Shown here in pieces: positions 11,155-21,488 of a DNA stretch of 64,000 bases (its first letter is position 1; each line of letters opens with the position of its first letter). The notes under the pieces are model-generated. The model had not been told where the DNA came from. It saw only the letters and a list, made by a program, of their open reading frames with translations, and ran no database searches. The translations under genes and the position numbers were made by a program. This DNA is from Promethearchaeota archaeon (GTDB taxonomy: Archaea; Asgardarchaeota; Lokiarchaeia; Sigyniarchaeales; SOKP01): contig JAUWGH010000001.1 in assembly GCA_030606485.1 (NCBI GenBank), positions 434,001 to 498,000 on the forward strand, given 5' to 3'.

Positions 11155-11961
11155 GTGTTCTTTTTATCTCCATCTAAAAATTCGACTTTCAAGCGCTTAA
11201 AACATCTGATTAATTTACATTTTTTTTCTTTTCGCGTTTTTCCATCTCGTATATTTGTACCTCATACATTATCTAGATGTTATGAATATCCTCTTGCTCT
11301 ACTTTATATTTCTGAACAAAAGATTGATCGCTTTTTAGATATTGGGCCATCTCTCGAATTTTTTCTTTATAATCTTCGGAAAGCTAAATCAATTTTTGGT
11401 TTAGATCCTGATCCTAGATTACAAAAAAAAATTCAAAAATTCTTGAAAAGGTTTCAAATTCCGAATAATAAGATTACATATATTAAAGGCGATATCACAA
11501 AAGCTCCATTTCCTGATAATTATTTTAATATGATAACCGCTATTTCGACGATAGAACATATTCCCGATAGAGGTGATGAACGAGCAATGAAAGAAGTCGA
11601 ACGAATCCTTAAACTGGGAGGAACTTTTATCCTCTCAGTTCCCTTTAAGAATAAATGGGATGCTTACTGGACAAATGAAGGTGGCATTCAAAGGTATTAT
11701 AACATTGATCACTTGAAAAAACGCCTAATATACAATACCAACTTACAAGTGGAAGAAATAAAGTTTTTTGGCAACTTTATTACAGGTTTTTTTTTACATC
11801 TCATCCTATTTTTACCAGGTAGAATGAAATTTTTACTTAATTGGATTGGTCTTCTGCTTGCACTCATGTTTTTCTCAGAAGTTAGCCCTTCTACTGCAGG
11901 AAAATTGGGAGGAGAGGTAATTATCCTCTTTAAAAAAATAAAAGATAGCAACAATAAATAG
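11155..11961 (+). CDS. Class I SAM methyltransferase (Methyltransf_11-like)
   Basis: DRFLDIGPSLEFFLYNLRKAKSIFGLDPD...DITKAPFPDNYFNMITAISTIEHIPDRGDERAMKEVERILKLGGTFILSVPF. Confidence 0.88.
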   Translation: MFFLSPSKNSTFKRLKHLINLHFFSFRVFPSRIFVPHTLSRCYEYPLALLYISEQKIDRFLDIGPSLEFFLYNLRKAKSIFGLDPDPRLQKKIQKFLKRFQIPNNKITYIKGDITKAPFPDNYFNMITAISTIEHIPDRGDERAMKEVERILKLGGTFILSVPFKNKWDAYWTNEGGIQRYYNIDHLKKRLIYNTNLQVEEIKFFGNFITGFFLHLILFLPGRMKFLLNWIGLLLALMFFSEVSPSTAGKLGGEVIILFKKIKDSNNK

Positions 11962-12381
11962 AAAATTTTTTTTCATACAACTTATTAAAAAAAAAAATTT
12001 TAAACAAAGGAAATTTAATCATAACTCCGAGTGAAAATTTAAGAAAATTTTAGAAACAAAATTTAATAAAGAAAAGAGATTAAAATTAAAACAATTACTA
12101 ATGGGAGAACCTCGATGAAAATACTAAATAATTTACCGATGTAAGATAAGAAAGATAAGAAGAATCCATTTTATATAATTTAAAAAGTTCAGCTTTATAG
12201 AAAAATAAAGGAATTAATAAGATATTTTATAAAATTCTTAAAAGTTTCTGTTTTTTGACACTCTAATACTATGCAAGAAAAAGTTTTTATCAATAAAAAG
12301 ATTAATTTTCTAAAGATTTTTCATATAAAAAACCAAGTAGTTAGATAAAATATAGAAGATAAAATTGATTGAAGTGAAATT

Positions 12382-15300
12382 ATGAAGAAAAAAAATATAG
12401 TAATCCTTTTTTTAACTATTTTTATCTTTATAATTACTTATTTTATTTCTTTAATAATTATCATAAATATTTTCTTTATAATTGGTTTAATTTTTTTTTC
12501 CATTACTTATTCTTTTTGGTTTTACTATTTTTTTTATAATTCTGACGAATCTAAAATTAGAATCATTAAAATATTTCGTTCGGGATGGTGGATTGAAATC
12601 TTAATAATATTTTTAATGCTATTAAGTTTGATGATTAATCCGCTTATAACTCCCATAGACAGTTGGCAAAACATCCCTTTTTTACTATATGTTCGCAGCA
12701 TAATATGGTTAATTGGATTATTATTTTTACCTGGTCATAATATATTTAGATTTTTTAAATTTTATACAAAATTATCAAATTCAATAAAATTTGTCGTATC
12801 GATTACTTTCTCTTTAATTTTTTTAGGTATTCTTACTCTCGTATTCCATTTTTATGATTTCACTTATTACTACATGCCGTTTTTCATTTTAATTTTTCTA
12901 ATTTTTACATCATTTTTATTTTGGAAAACACATAAAAAAAAAAAAAAACCATGTAATATCAATCAAGTTCACCAAGTGGGATCTAATACTTCTTTTATTT
13001 TCAATCTCATGTATATTTTTCGCTGGCGCTGTTCAATTATCTATGAATTATCTAATGCCTGGAGATGTTTGGACTTCAGTAAATTCTGCGACATTGATTC
13101 TTTCTGGTCAAAAGGAATTTTTTGAATCACTCGTTCCTGAATACCCAGTATTTTTCGGTTGCATTCTCTTTGGATTATCTATATCTTGCGGTTTTCCTTT
13201 TGTAAATACCTATGTTTTTCTTTTCCCATTAATAGCATTAAAATACGTGTGTTTTTTTTCCTTAATAAGGACATTGTTTCATCAAAATAAAAAAATCTCT
13301 GTATCTGCCACGATTTTTTACGGTTCAATGGAAGGTTTAGCATGGATAATTGGAGTTCTTACTTCTAAGCTTTCTGGTCATAATTTTTTTTGGGAGTTAT
13401 CTTATCGAACACAGGATATGTATTTTTCTGTTTTACTTGAATCAATTCAATTCCAATATAAAACTTTAGCAATTATAATGATTTTTACTTTTTTAATTTT
13501 ATTTACTTTAGGAGTAGAAGCTCATGTAAAAAAAAATAAAATTATTATTCTATTTTTCTCAACAATTTTTCTCTTATCTGCGTTTTACATTCATATGATC
13601 GAACTATTAATGATTCCTAGCATTTTTCTAATTACATTTTTATATGAATCTAAATTTAAAAAATTTTATAATATACTTTTTCTAATCTTGAATTTTTTAA
13701 TATTATTTATAATTCTTGACTTTTATATGAATGGTTATTACTCAAATCTATCTCTTTTAAAAGTATCATTACCATTGAATTATGTTTTTAGCCTTTTTGG
13801 ACTAACTCTAACTCAAGGTTTAATAATTTTTTCTTTAATTTTTATTTTTATTTTGGGAATGAGTTTTCTTATATTATTTTTATGTAAAAAAACATCAATT
13901 CGCTGTCTTTCAAAGATTCATATTCCGGAACAAAAGGTACAAAAATTAATGTTTGTCGCAAGAATCATTATTTTAATCCTAATATTTATATATGTAGGAT
14001 CAATTATCATATGGCTTAATCTTGACGATTCATATTATAATAATACACTTTTACATGCTGAAGAAACTATCTTGCCTTTTTTTATGTATTTTACAAGATG
14101 GGGCTTCATGGGTTTATTTGGTCTAATAGGAATTATGATATCTCCATGGAAGCAAAAATGGTTTAAGGTAGCAATTTTTTGGTTTTTAACTTCATTTATT
14201 ATAGGAAATATTTGGTGGGGTAGCGTAACAATTCAATTTCTTTTCCCTGTTTTGGCACTATTTGCTGTTATTGGCATAGAATTTTTAATTTCCAAGATTC
14301 CCTCATTAAACTGGAAAATTGGAAAGATCATCAAAAAATTTATCAAGAAAATTAAGTGGAAGGAAAACAATTTAAAACCAATTGAAACATGTGTAAAATT
14401 TATGAAGAAAATTAAGTGGAATAAAAACAATTTAAAACCAATTGAAACATGTGTAAAATTTATGTTTGTTATTGTGTTGCTTCTTGGCACATCATCGTAC
14501 ATTTATGGCACTAGCTATTATAGTCAACAAGAAAGTGTTACAAAAGATGAACAAGCACTTATTTTTAAATGGGTATATGAAAATGTTGAACAATCCTCAA
14601 CAATTTTAGTCCCTAATGATTACATATTTTATTTTGGAATAAATACCATATGTAATCGTACTACTTATATTTATACATCATTACCCAAAGAATTGAATTT
14701 TCCAAATATTCTTATAGTTAAGCAGATTTTTCAACAAAAAAGCATAAAATATGCTATTTTAGGAGAAGATTTAACACCATTAATGAAAGAAATTAAAGCA
14801 GATTCATTATTATTAGAAGATTATGGAACTTGGAAAATATATAAAATAATAATAATTTCTGGGACGTATATTGATTTTGTAGATGCAGATGGCTCTGATG
14901 CAAATTGTACTATTTCCATAGTTGCAAATAAAGATGGACATAAAAAAGTATTGAAAATTTTAGATAATAGTAATACTGGACAAATTAATTTTCATCATTA
15001 TTTTGATGCTCCACAAACTACTGGTATAATAGAATTTTATAGTTATGCAGAACAAACAGATAAACAAATAGGCTTTCCTTTTAAGGCTGTTGATTGGGGA
15101 TATGCAGTTTATCCTTTTATGGACTCTGATGGAAATTTTAAATATTCTCATGATGGTTGGAACGCTGTAACAGTACAATCATATAATGCTAATCAGTGGT
15201 ATCATCATAAAATTGTTTTTGATTGTGAGGGAGATTCTGGCTGGGGAACTTTTGATTGGTATATAGATGGAGTAAAGAAAGTCACAGCAGGAAGATTTTG

Positions 15301-15448
15301 GGGAGATACAGATAATATATATAGATGGTGGTTCTATACAGAAAATATACCTATTGATGCTGTTTTTTATTTTAATGCTATTGATTTTAGTTGGGCTTCT
15401 GGATATTATGATGGAAGAAATAAAGACGTAATATTGGACAGATTTTGA
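12382..15448 (+). CDS. GT-C/DUF1616-like multi-pass membrane protein with appended C-terminal beta-sandwich (lectin-like) module; split into ORFs 12382..13125 and 13043..15448 by a frameshift in an A15 tract
   Basis: ORF1 has ..SIIWLIGLLFLPGHNIFRFF... Reading frame 2 upstream of 13043 gives KWDLILLLFSISCIFFAGAVQLSMNYLMPGDVW, continuous with ORF2. C-terminus NANQWYHHKIVFDCEGDSGWGTFDWYIDGV..FYFNAIDFSWASGYYDGRN. Confidence 0.75.
12934..12948 (+). repeat. A15 homopolymer at the frameshift site
   Basis: cat-aaaaaaa aaaaaaaa-cc read directly; the frame change between the two ORF halves is required near here. Confidence 0.85.
14341..14460 (+). repeat. Tandem duplication, 2 x 60 bp (20 aa), in frame
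   Basis: tat(c/g)aagaaaattaagtggaa..aaaacaatttaaaaccaattgaaacatgtgtaaaatt twice; (K/x)KIKWxxNNLKPIETCVKFM x2; 57/60 match by eye. Confidence 0.95.
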
Positions 15449-15739
15449 GGAGTAGCTTCCAAGAAGCACGTTGATAAGATAAACAAAACTTTACTTCTCG
15501 GAGCTCTTGTAAATAACGTTCAAATAAATACAACTTCTGAAGATGCAACTTTGATTGAATAGGTCGGAGAGAAATTATATAAGGATAGTTATGCTCATAT
15601 AAAAGTAGTTGCTGATTTACAAACAGCCGCAGATAATGTAAGAACAAGAGAAGAACCTGTATTTAAAAATTATCAAATTTTAAAACAAAATATAGCAATT
15701 AATAAAAGAACAAATATCATACCTATTAAGCAAGGCTAA
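15449..15739 (+). pseudogene. In-frame continuation of the preceding gene beyond TGA, with one internal TAG
   Basis: Same frame as 13043..15448: DRF*GVASKKHVDKINKTLLLGALVNNVQINTTSEDATLIE*VGEKLYKDSYAHIKVVADLQTAADNVRTREEPVFKNYQILKQNIAINKRTNIIPIKQG*. Confidence 0.6.
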
Positions 15740-15836
15740 TCAAATGAAAAAGGAGTAAAAACAATAAAAAATTTAAAGTATATATACATGAATTTAATCA
15801 ATTTTTAGGTTTATTATATGCTAAAAGATAAAGATA

Positions 15837-16976
15837 GTGTATATAATGATTAATATAGACTTAATCGTACCACCTTTTGCATATTATCCAAATATTCCCT
15901 TTGTTTCACACAGATGGAATAGTTATTGGTTTCCTGTTTTGTTTTATCTTAAAGATCTTAAAAAAATAGGCGTAAAAATACGGTTTTTAAATTTTTTTGA
16001 ATTAAAATTTAGACATTTAGCGAAAATTGTAGGAATAGATTGTCGATTTTTTTTTAAAAATATAGATTACGGAAATTTCGGTGATATAAACTCAAATGGT
16101 AAAATTCCACTCAATTTTCTTGAAAAACTTAGAGATAACATTGATACTTTACTTTGGTTTGATACTTCCGATAGCTCAGGCACAACACAATTTGAAGTCC
16201 TACCTTATGTTGATCGATATTATAAACGGCAATTGCTTAAAGATAGAATATTATATAGCCGACAATTTTATGAAGATCGGATTTTTGCCGATTTTTATAC
16301 AAACTTATATAATTTTAAAAAAAACGATAAACGTATCACCATATATCCACTTGAACTTAAGTATAAAGATAAACTTGGTCTTTCATGGAATCTTGCACTT
16401 TTTGACTATAGGGTTAATAATAAACTAACTAGATTTATTAATGGATTTTCTAGAAAGATGGTATTACCATATTCGAATCCAAATAAAAAAAGAAATAAAT
16501 TGCTATCTGCACGTTTTGGAATTATATATAACATTAAATCCATATCATTTCAGCGAAAATCCCTGATTAAATTTATTAATAGAAAATTTAAAACAAACCC
16601 ATATATCTCTACCGGTTTTATTTCCAAGAAGGAATACCTCAAAGAAACTCATTCATCAAAAGCGATACTCAGTCCATTTGGTTGGGGAGAAATCTGTTTA
16701 CGTGATTTTGAAACTTTTATTGCTGGTGCTGCATTAATAAAACCTGCGATGGAACATCTTGAAACATGGCCTAATTTCTATCGAAATCAAGAGACTTATA
16801 TTTCTATACCATGGAAAATTGAAGAATGGGAATCAAGATTTAATGAGATTTTTGCTAATGAAAAATTACTATTAAAAATTGCGATTAATGGACAAAAGGA
16901 ATTCAAATCATTATGGACTAAAAAAGCAAAAGAACAGTTTTGTAATCGCTTTATTAATATGATTTCTCTAAATTAA
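15837..16976 (+). CDS. Probable glycosyltransferase (GT-B/exostosin-like C-terminal part)
   Basis: C-terminal SSKAILSPFGWGEICLRDFETFIAGAALIKPAMEHLETWPNFY..ETYISIPWKIEEWESRF. Confidence 0.6.
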   Translation: MYIMINIDLIVPPFAYYPNIPFVSHRWNSYWFPVLFYLKDLKKIGVKIRFLNFFELKFRHLAKIVGIDCRFFFKNIDYGNFGDINSNGKIPLNFLEKLRDNIDTLLWFDTSDSSGTTQFEVLPYVDRYYKRQLLKDRILYSRQFYEDRIFADFYTNLYNFKKNDKRITIYPLELKYKDKLGLSWNLALFDYRVNNKLTRFINGFSRKMVLPYSNPNKKRNKLLSARFGIIYNIKSISFQRKSLIKFINRKFKTNPYISTGFISKKEYLKETHSSKAILSPFGWGEICLRDFETFIAGAALIKPAMEHLETWPNFYRNQETYISIPWKIEEWESRFNEIFANEKLLLKIAINGQKEFKSLWTKKAKEQFCNRFINMISLN

Positions 16977-17292
16977 ATTTAAAATTAATCTATTTTAATA
17001 ATGAAAATGAATAAATAAGTTAATATCATTTTATAAAGTACTTTAAACATCAAAAAAGTTAACGATAAGGATAATATTATAATATCGTCCCAATATAAAA
17101 TATGCCAGTTATTATCCTTTTTATTTCGATTAAATCTTGATTCCCAATTTGGGAATATCTATTTTATAGATATTTTTATATGTTTATTATTAGATTTAAA
17201 AATGTTAATCTATTAAATATTTATGATAGTATATATAAGATTTAAATTTTTTATTAAATAAAAGAATTTAATACCTAAAGAGAAATTAGTGA

Positions 17293-18080
17293 TCTAATAT
17301 TCTTGTAGATTTAATAAGAAAAATTAAATTAGGTCTTACATCCAAAATTAATCCATTAGCTGCGATTAAAAAGATATATAATTGGCCCACTTACTTTTTA
17401 GATTTTTTTTATCTAATTAAAAAGAATTATATTATTTATCATATGAAAAATGGATTAAAATATTTTGTTAGAGCAAGAACTACTGATCGAGGTTTTATTA
17501 CTTCGATTGAATTAGCTGATGACTATAAATTAAATAAATTATTTTTACCAAAGATTCTATCGTAATAGACATTGGAGCTCATATAGGTATTTTTTCGGTT
17601 TTTATTTCTAGAACAGCGAGTAAAATTTATTCATATGAACCGATTCCAAATAATTTTAAAATGTTATTAAAAAATATCAAGATTAATAATTTAACAGATG
17701 TAATTAAACCTTTTAATTATGCTGTTTTTGATAAGAAAGAAAAAATAAAAATATACATTTCAAAACATAATACTGGTGGCCATTCTATTTATTGTAAAAG
17801 TAATAAGGACATTGAAGTTTTTACTATTACTTTAAAAGAAATATTTGAAAATAATGATATTTCTAAATGCGATCTACTTAAAATTGATACAGAAGGTTCG
17901 GAATATAAAATATTATATGGTTTGCCTAAAAATTATTTCACAAAAATAAAAAGAATCCATTTGGAATATCATGATATAAATAAAGAAAAATACAATCATA
18001 ATTATCTCATGCAATTTTTATTAAAAAATGGATTTAAATTAATTCATGAATTAGGTTATTTATTTGCAGAACATATTTAA
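17293..18080 (+). pseudogene. FkbM-family methyltransferase interrupted by a 1-nt frameshift near 17550 (ORF 17661..18080 is its 3' part)
   Basis: Frame A: LVDLIRKIKLGLTSKINPLAAIKKIYNWPTYFLDFF..GLKYFVRARTTDRGFITSIELADDYKLNKLFLPK; frame B: DSIVIDIGAHIGIFSVFISRTASKIYSYEPIPNNFKMLLKNIKINN..CDLLKIDTEGSEYKIL. Confidence 0.82.
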
Positions 18081-18385
18081 TTATGATTTTTGTGCTATCT
18101 TTCAGAAATTAACTAATTTAGTACAAAGAGTAAAAAATTTTTGTGTGTTTTATATGAGTTTAAAAAAAATCTTTATTAATAAAACACAAAGAGAAGGATT
18201 AATCTATGAAGTTGTGGATTTATTTAAATTTAAATTCTGTTACGCAACAAGTCGATTATCAATTATTACAAAATGAGAAGATGTATAAATACATCCATTT
18301 TCTTTAAATTTAAAAATTAACTTTACGTGAATCACTCTCAAAAAAAAATGAGAAATTAATATTCCTAAAATAAAAAAATATTAAA

Positions 18386-18458
18386 TAAGAATAAAATTAG
18401 TAGATATTATTATCGTAGTGCAGTTTTTATGATTCGATTCAATGGTCAAACTATTTTA
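18386..18458 (+). repeat. Upstream imperfect duplicate of the GT4 5' coding segment at 18490..18563
   Basis: aagaataaaattagtagatattattatcgtagtgcagtttttatgattcgattcaatggtcaaactatttt vs aagaataaaatcagtagataatattatcgcagggagcgggttttatgaaataattcaatgggcaaaatatttt. Confidence 0.8.
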
Positions 18459-19643
18459 AAAAAAAAAACTATTCTTATAATAAATCAAACAAGAATAAAA
18501 TCAGTAGATAATATTATCGCAGGGAGCGGGTTTTATGAAATAATTCAATGGGCAAAATATTTTCAAAGAGTGATATTTTTATGTTTTTCAGATGGTAAAC
18601 AATTTCTTTATAAAAAATTAGCAAATAATTTATTATTAATTGTCGCACCGTTTGATCTCTCTGGCTCAATTTTTAAATCTATGGAAAATATAATAAAAAA
18701 CCATTTTCAATTATTACTTATTTTAAAAAAAATCATTAAGATTTTCAAAATTGACCTTATCCGGGCAGAGAATCTATTGATTGCAGGATTACCTGCCTAC
18801 ATAATAAGTAAAATAACAAAGACGCCTTATATTACATGGCTAGTAGGTTTTGAACGAAAAGCACTTGAATCAAAATTTAAAAAAACTGTTTTAATAAAGA
18901 TATTAAAATTTTTTATTGTTATTTTAGAACATATTATTTTAAAAAATTCAAATTTTGTATTCGCTATATCTGAAGAATTAATGGAATTAACAAAACATAG
19001 AAATGCTCAAAATACCATTTTAAGCTCCAATTTTATCAATTTAAATTATTTTCCTCAAAAAAAATTTCAAGATTTTGATTCCTCGAAACCTAAAAAATTC
19101 AAATTACTTTATATTGGAAGATTGGAAAAGGAGAAAGGAATCGAGATTTTGATGAGAGCAATAAATATTATTTTGAAAAAAGGAATTAATTTGGAATTAA
19201 ATATAGTTGGTGCAGGTTCACTAAAAAAGTGGAGCGTTGATTATTGTAAGAGTAATAAGATTCAAGAAAAAGTTAAATTTTTAGGTAGGTTTGATTATTT
19301 CGAATTAACAAAAATATATCAAAATGCTGATATTTTCATTTTACCCTCATATACAGAAGGAATGCCCGCATCTTTAATGGAAGCAATGGCATCGGGTTGT
19401 GCATGTATAAGTACTAATGTAGGAATGGTACAGAAATTAGTTAAAGATGGGGAGAATGGAATCTTAATAGAACCTGGAAATCCTCAAATTTTAGCTAATG
19501 CAATTGAAAAATTAGTTTCAGATCCTGAAAAAATACTGAAATATGGAGAAGAGGGGCGTGAAATTATTAAAAAATTTACAAAAAATTATATAAAACTTCA
19601 TGGTACAATATATTCTAAAATAATTAGTATGAATAATAAATAA
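18429..19643 (+). CDS. GT4-family glycosyltransferase
   Basis: KLLYIGRLEKEKGIEILMRAINIIL..LNIVGAGSLKKW..VKFLGRF..ADIFILPSYTEGMPASLMEAMASGCACISTNVGMVQKLVKDGENGILIEPGNP. Confidence 0.93.
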   Translation: MIRFNGQTILKKKTILIINQTRIKSVDNIIAGSGFYEIIQWAKYFQRVIFLCFSDGKQFLYKKLANNLLLIVAPFDLSGSIFKSMENIIKNHFQLLLILKKIIKIFKIDLIRAENLLIAGLPAYIISKITKTPYITWLVGFERKALESKFKKTVLIKILKFFIVILEHIILKNSNFVFAISEELMELTKHRNAQNTILSSNFINLNYFPQKKFQDFDSSKPKKFKLLYIGRLEKEKGIEILMRAINIILKKGINLELNIVGAGSLKKWSVDYCKSNKIQEKVKFLGRFDYFELTKIYQNADIFILPSYTEGMPASLMEAMASGCACISTNVGMVQKLVKDGENGILIEPGNPQILANAIEKLVSDPEKILKYGEEGREIIKKFTKNYIKLHGTIYSKIISMNNK

Positions 19644-19728
19644 ACTATAAGGTCGAGGTTTTAAATTAATAATAAGAATCAATTGATATTTAATAAATTT
19701 TAAAATTTAATCTTAGAAATGATTTTTA

Positions 19729-20727
19729 ATGAATCTAAAAAATAAAAATGTTCTTGTTACTGGTGCCGATGGGTTTATAGGTAGTCATCTTGTGGAAGGA
19801 TTAATAAAAGAAGAATGCAATGTAAGAGCATTTGTTTTTTATAACTTTTTAAATTCATGGGGCTGGTTGGATACATTATCTAAAGAAAAAATTGATAAAA
19901 TTGATATATTCACAGGTGATGTTCGAGATCCTAATGGTGTAAGGCAATCAATTAATCATATTGATATAGTTTTTCATCTTGCTGCGTTAATTGCAATCCC
20001 TTATAGTTATCACTCTCCCGATACTTATGTTGATACAAATATCAAAGGAACTTTAAATATTTTACAAGCTGGGCGAGCCTTAAAATGTGAAAAAATTTTA
20101 ATAACTTCAACATCTGAAGTTTATGGAACAGCAAAATACGTTCCTATTGATGAAACCCACCCTTTCCAAGGTCAATCACCATACTCCGCGACTAAAATTG
20201 GTGCTGATCGAATTGCTGAATCGTTTTATCGAAGTTTTAACACACCGATCTCAATTGTCAGACCCTTTAACACCTATGGACCTAGACAGTCAGCACGAGC
20301 AGTTATTCCAACAATTATTACTCAACTTTTATTAGGAAAAAATGAAATCAAACTTGGTTCTCTTCATCCAACAAGAGATTTCGTATTTGTCGAAGATACT
20401 GTCAATGGCTTTATTGAAATTGCGAAATCAGACAAAACAATTGGAGAAGAAATCAATATTGCCACACAACAAGAGATTTCTATTGGTGATCTTACAAGGT
20501 TAATAATCAAATTATTAAACTCAAATGCAAAAATAATAACTGATCCTATAAGGATACGTCCCAAAAAGAGTGAAGTTGAAAGATTATTAGGAGATAATGA
20601 AAAAATCAAGAGATTAACCAATTGGAAACAAAATTATTCCTTAGAAAAAGGCTTAAAAGCAACAATTAAATGGTTTAAAGATAAAAATAATTTGAAACAA
20701 TACAAAAGTGATATTTTTAATTTATAG
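19729..20727 (+). CDS. NAD-dependent nucleotide-sugar 4,6-dehydratase/epimerase, LegB-like SDR
   Basis: NVLVTGADGFIGSHLVEGLIKEECNVRAFVFYNFLNSWGWLDTL..TSTSEVYGTAKYVPIDETHPFQGQSPYSATKIGADRIAESFYRSF..RPFNTYGPRQSARAVIPTII. Confidence 0.88.
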   Translation: MNLKNKNVLVTGADGFIGSHLVEGLIKEECNVRAFVFYNFLNSWGWLDTLSKEKIDKIDIFTGDVRDPNGVRQSINHIDIVFHLAALIAIPYSYHSPDTYVDTNIKGTLNILQAGRALKCEKILITSTSEVYGTAKYVPIDETHPFQGQSPYSATKIGADRIAESFYRSFNTPISIVRPFNTYGPRQSARAVIPTIITQLLLGKNEIKLGSLHPTRDFVFVEDTVNGFIEIAKSDKTIGEEINIATQQEISIGDLTRLIIKLLNSNAKIITDPIRIRPKKSEVERLLGDNEKIKRLTNWKQNYSLEKGLKATIKWFKDKNNLKQYKSDIFNL

Positions 20728-20738
20728 GAGGAAACATA

Positions 20739-21446
20739 ATGCAAGCAATTATTCTTGCTGGAGGGAAAGGTTCTCGTCTAAAGCCCTTTACCAAAATTAT
20801 TCCAAAACCACTTGTTCCAATCTCAGATGATTTATCAATTTTAGAAGTTGTTTTAAGACAACTGAAACATTATGGTTTTTCTGATATAATTCTTGCTGTA
20901 AGTCATATGTCTAAATTAATCATGGCATTCTTCCAAAATGGAGAAAAATTGGGGCTTAGCATTACTTATTCATTGGAAGATAAAATATTGGGAACAGCTG
21001 GTCCCATTGCTTTGATAAATAATTTGGAAGAAAACTTTCTTGTAATGAATGGTGATTTATTAACAACAATCAATTATAAAAGTTTTTATGATTATCATAT
21101 TAAAAACAATAGCGATCTTACAATTTCACTCTATCAAAAAGAAGTAATAATTGATTTAGGGGTAGTTGAAACAGAAAATTATGAATTCAAAAATTATATT
21201 GAAAAACCAACATATGTTTTTGACGTCAGTATGGGTATTTATGTTATGAACAAAAATATCGTTGATTTAATTCCAAAAAATGAAAAGATGGATTTACCAG
21301 AATTGGTTCTTAAAACTCAAAAATTTAAAAAGAAAATAAAATGTTATAAGGGAGATTATTACTGGTTAGATATTGGGAGAGTTGATGATTACGAAGAAGC
21401 AGTTGAAATTTTTAAAAAGAAAAGATCTCAGTTCCTGCCAGAGTAA
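20739..21446 (+). CDS. Sugar-phosphate nucleotidyltransferase
   Basis: MQAIILAGGKGSRLKPFTKIIPKPLVPISDDLSILEVVLRQL..ILGTAGPIALINNLEENFLVMNGDLL. Confidence 0.92.
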   Translation: MQAIILAGGKGSRLKPFTKIIPKPLVPISDDLSILEVVLRQLKHYGFSDIILAVSHMSKLIMAFFQNGEKLGLSITYSLEDKILGTAGPIALINNLEENFLVMNGDLLTTINYKSFYDYHIKNNSDLTISLYQKEVIIDLGVVETENYEFKNYIEKPTYVFDVSMGIYVMNKNIVDLIPKNEKMDLPELVLKTQKFKKKIKCYKGDYYWLDIGRVDDYEEAVEIFKKKRSQFLPE

Positions 21447-21488
21447 TTCTAATAATCTTTTGCAATATGATCAATCCGTGAGTTTAGT

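Noticed and set aside
11709-11954. Minus-strand ORF 11709..11954
   Set aside because: Antisense to a well-supported methyltransferase.
15446-15562. Selenocysteine/pyrrolysine recoding at TGA/TAG as the preferred explanation
   Set aside because: No SECIS/PYLIS structure recognised and neighbouring DNA is rich in decaying genes; kept only as an alternative in the finding.
14233-15647. Minus-strand ORFs at 14233, 14960, 15179 and 15387
   Set aside because: All antisense to the GT-C/lectin gene and its continuation; the repeated peptide in 14233..14502 merely reflects the 60-bp tandem repeat.
16096-20621. ORFs 16096..16428, 18064..18276, 20123..20335, 20364..20621
   Set aside because: Overlap stronger genes in other frames/strands, or (18064) are low-complexity intergenic translation.
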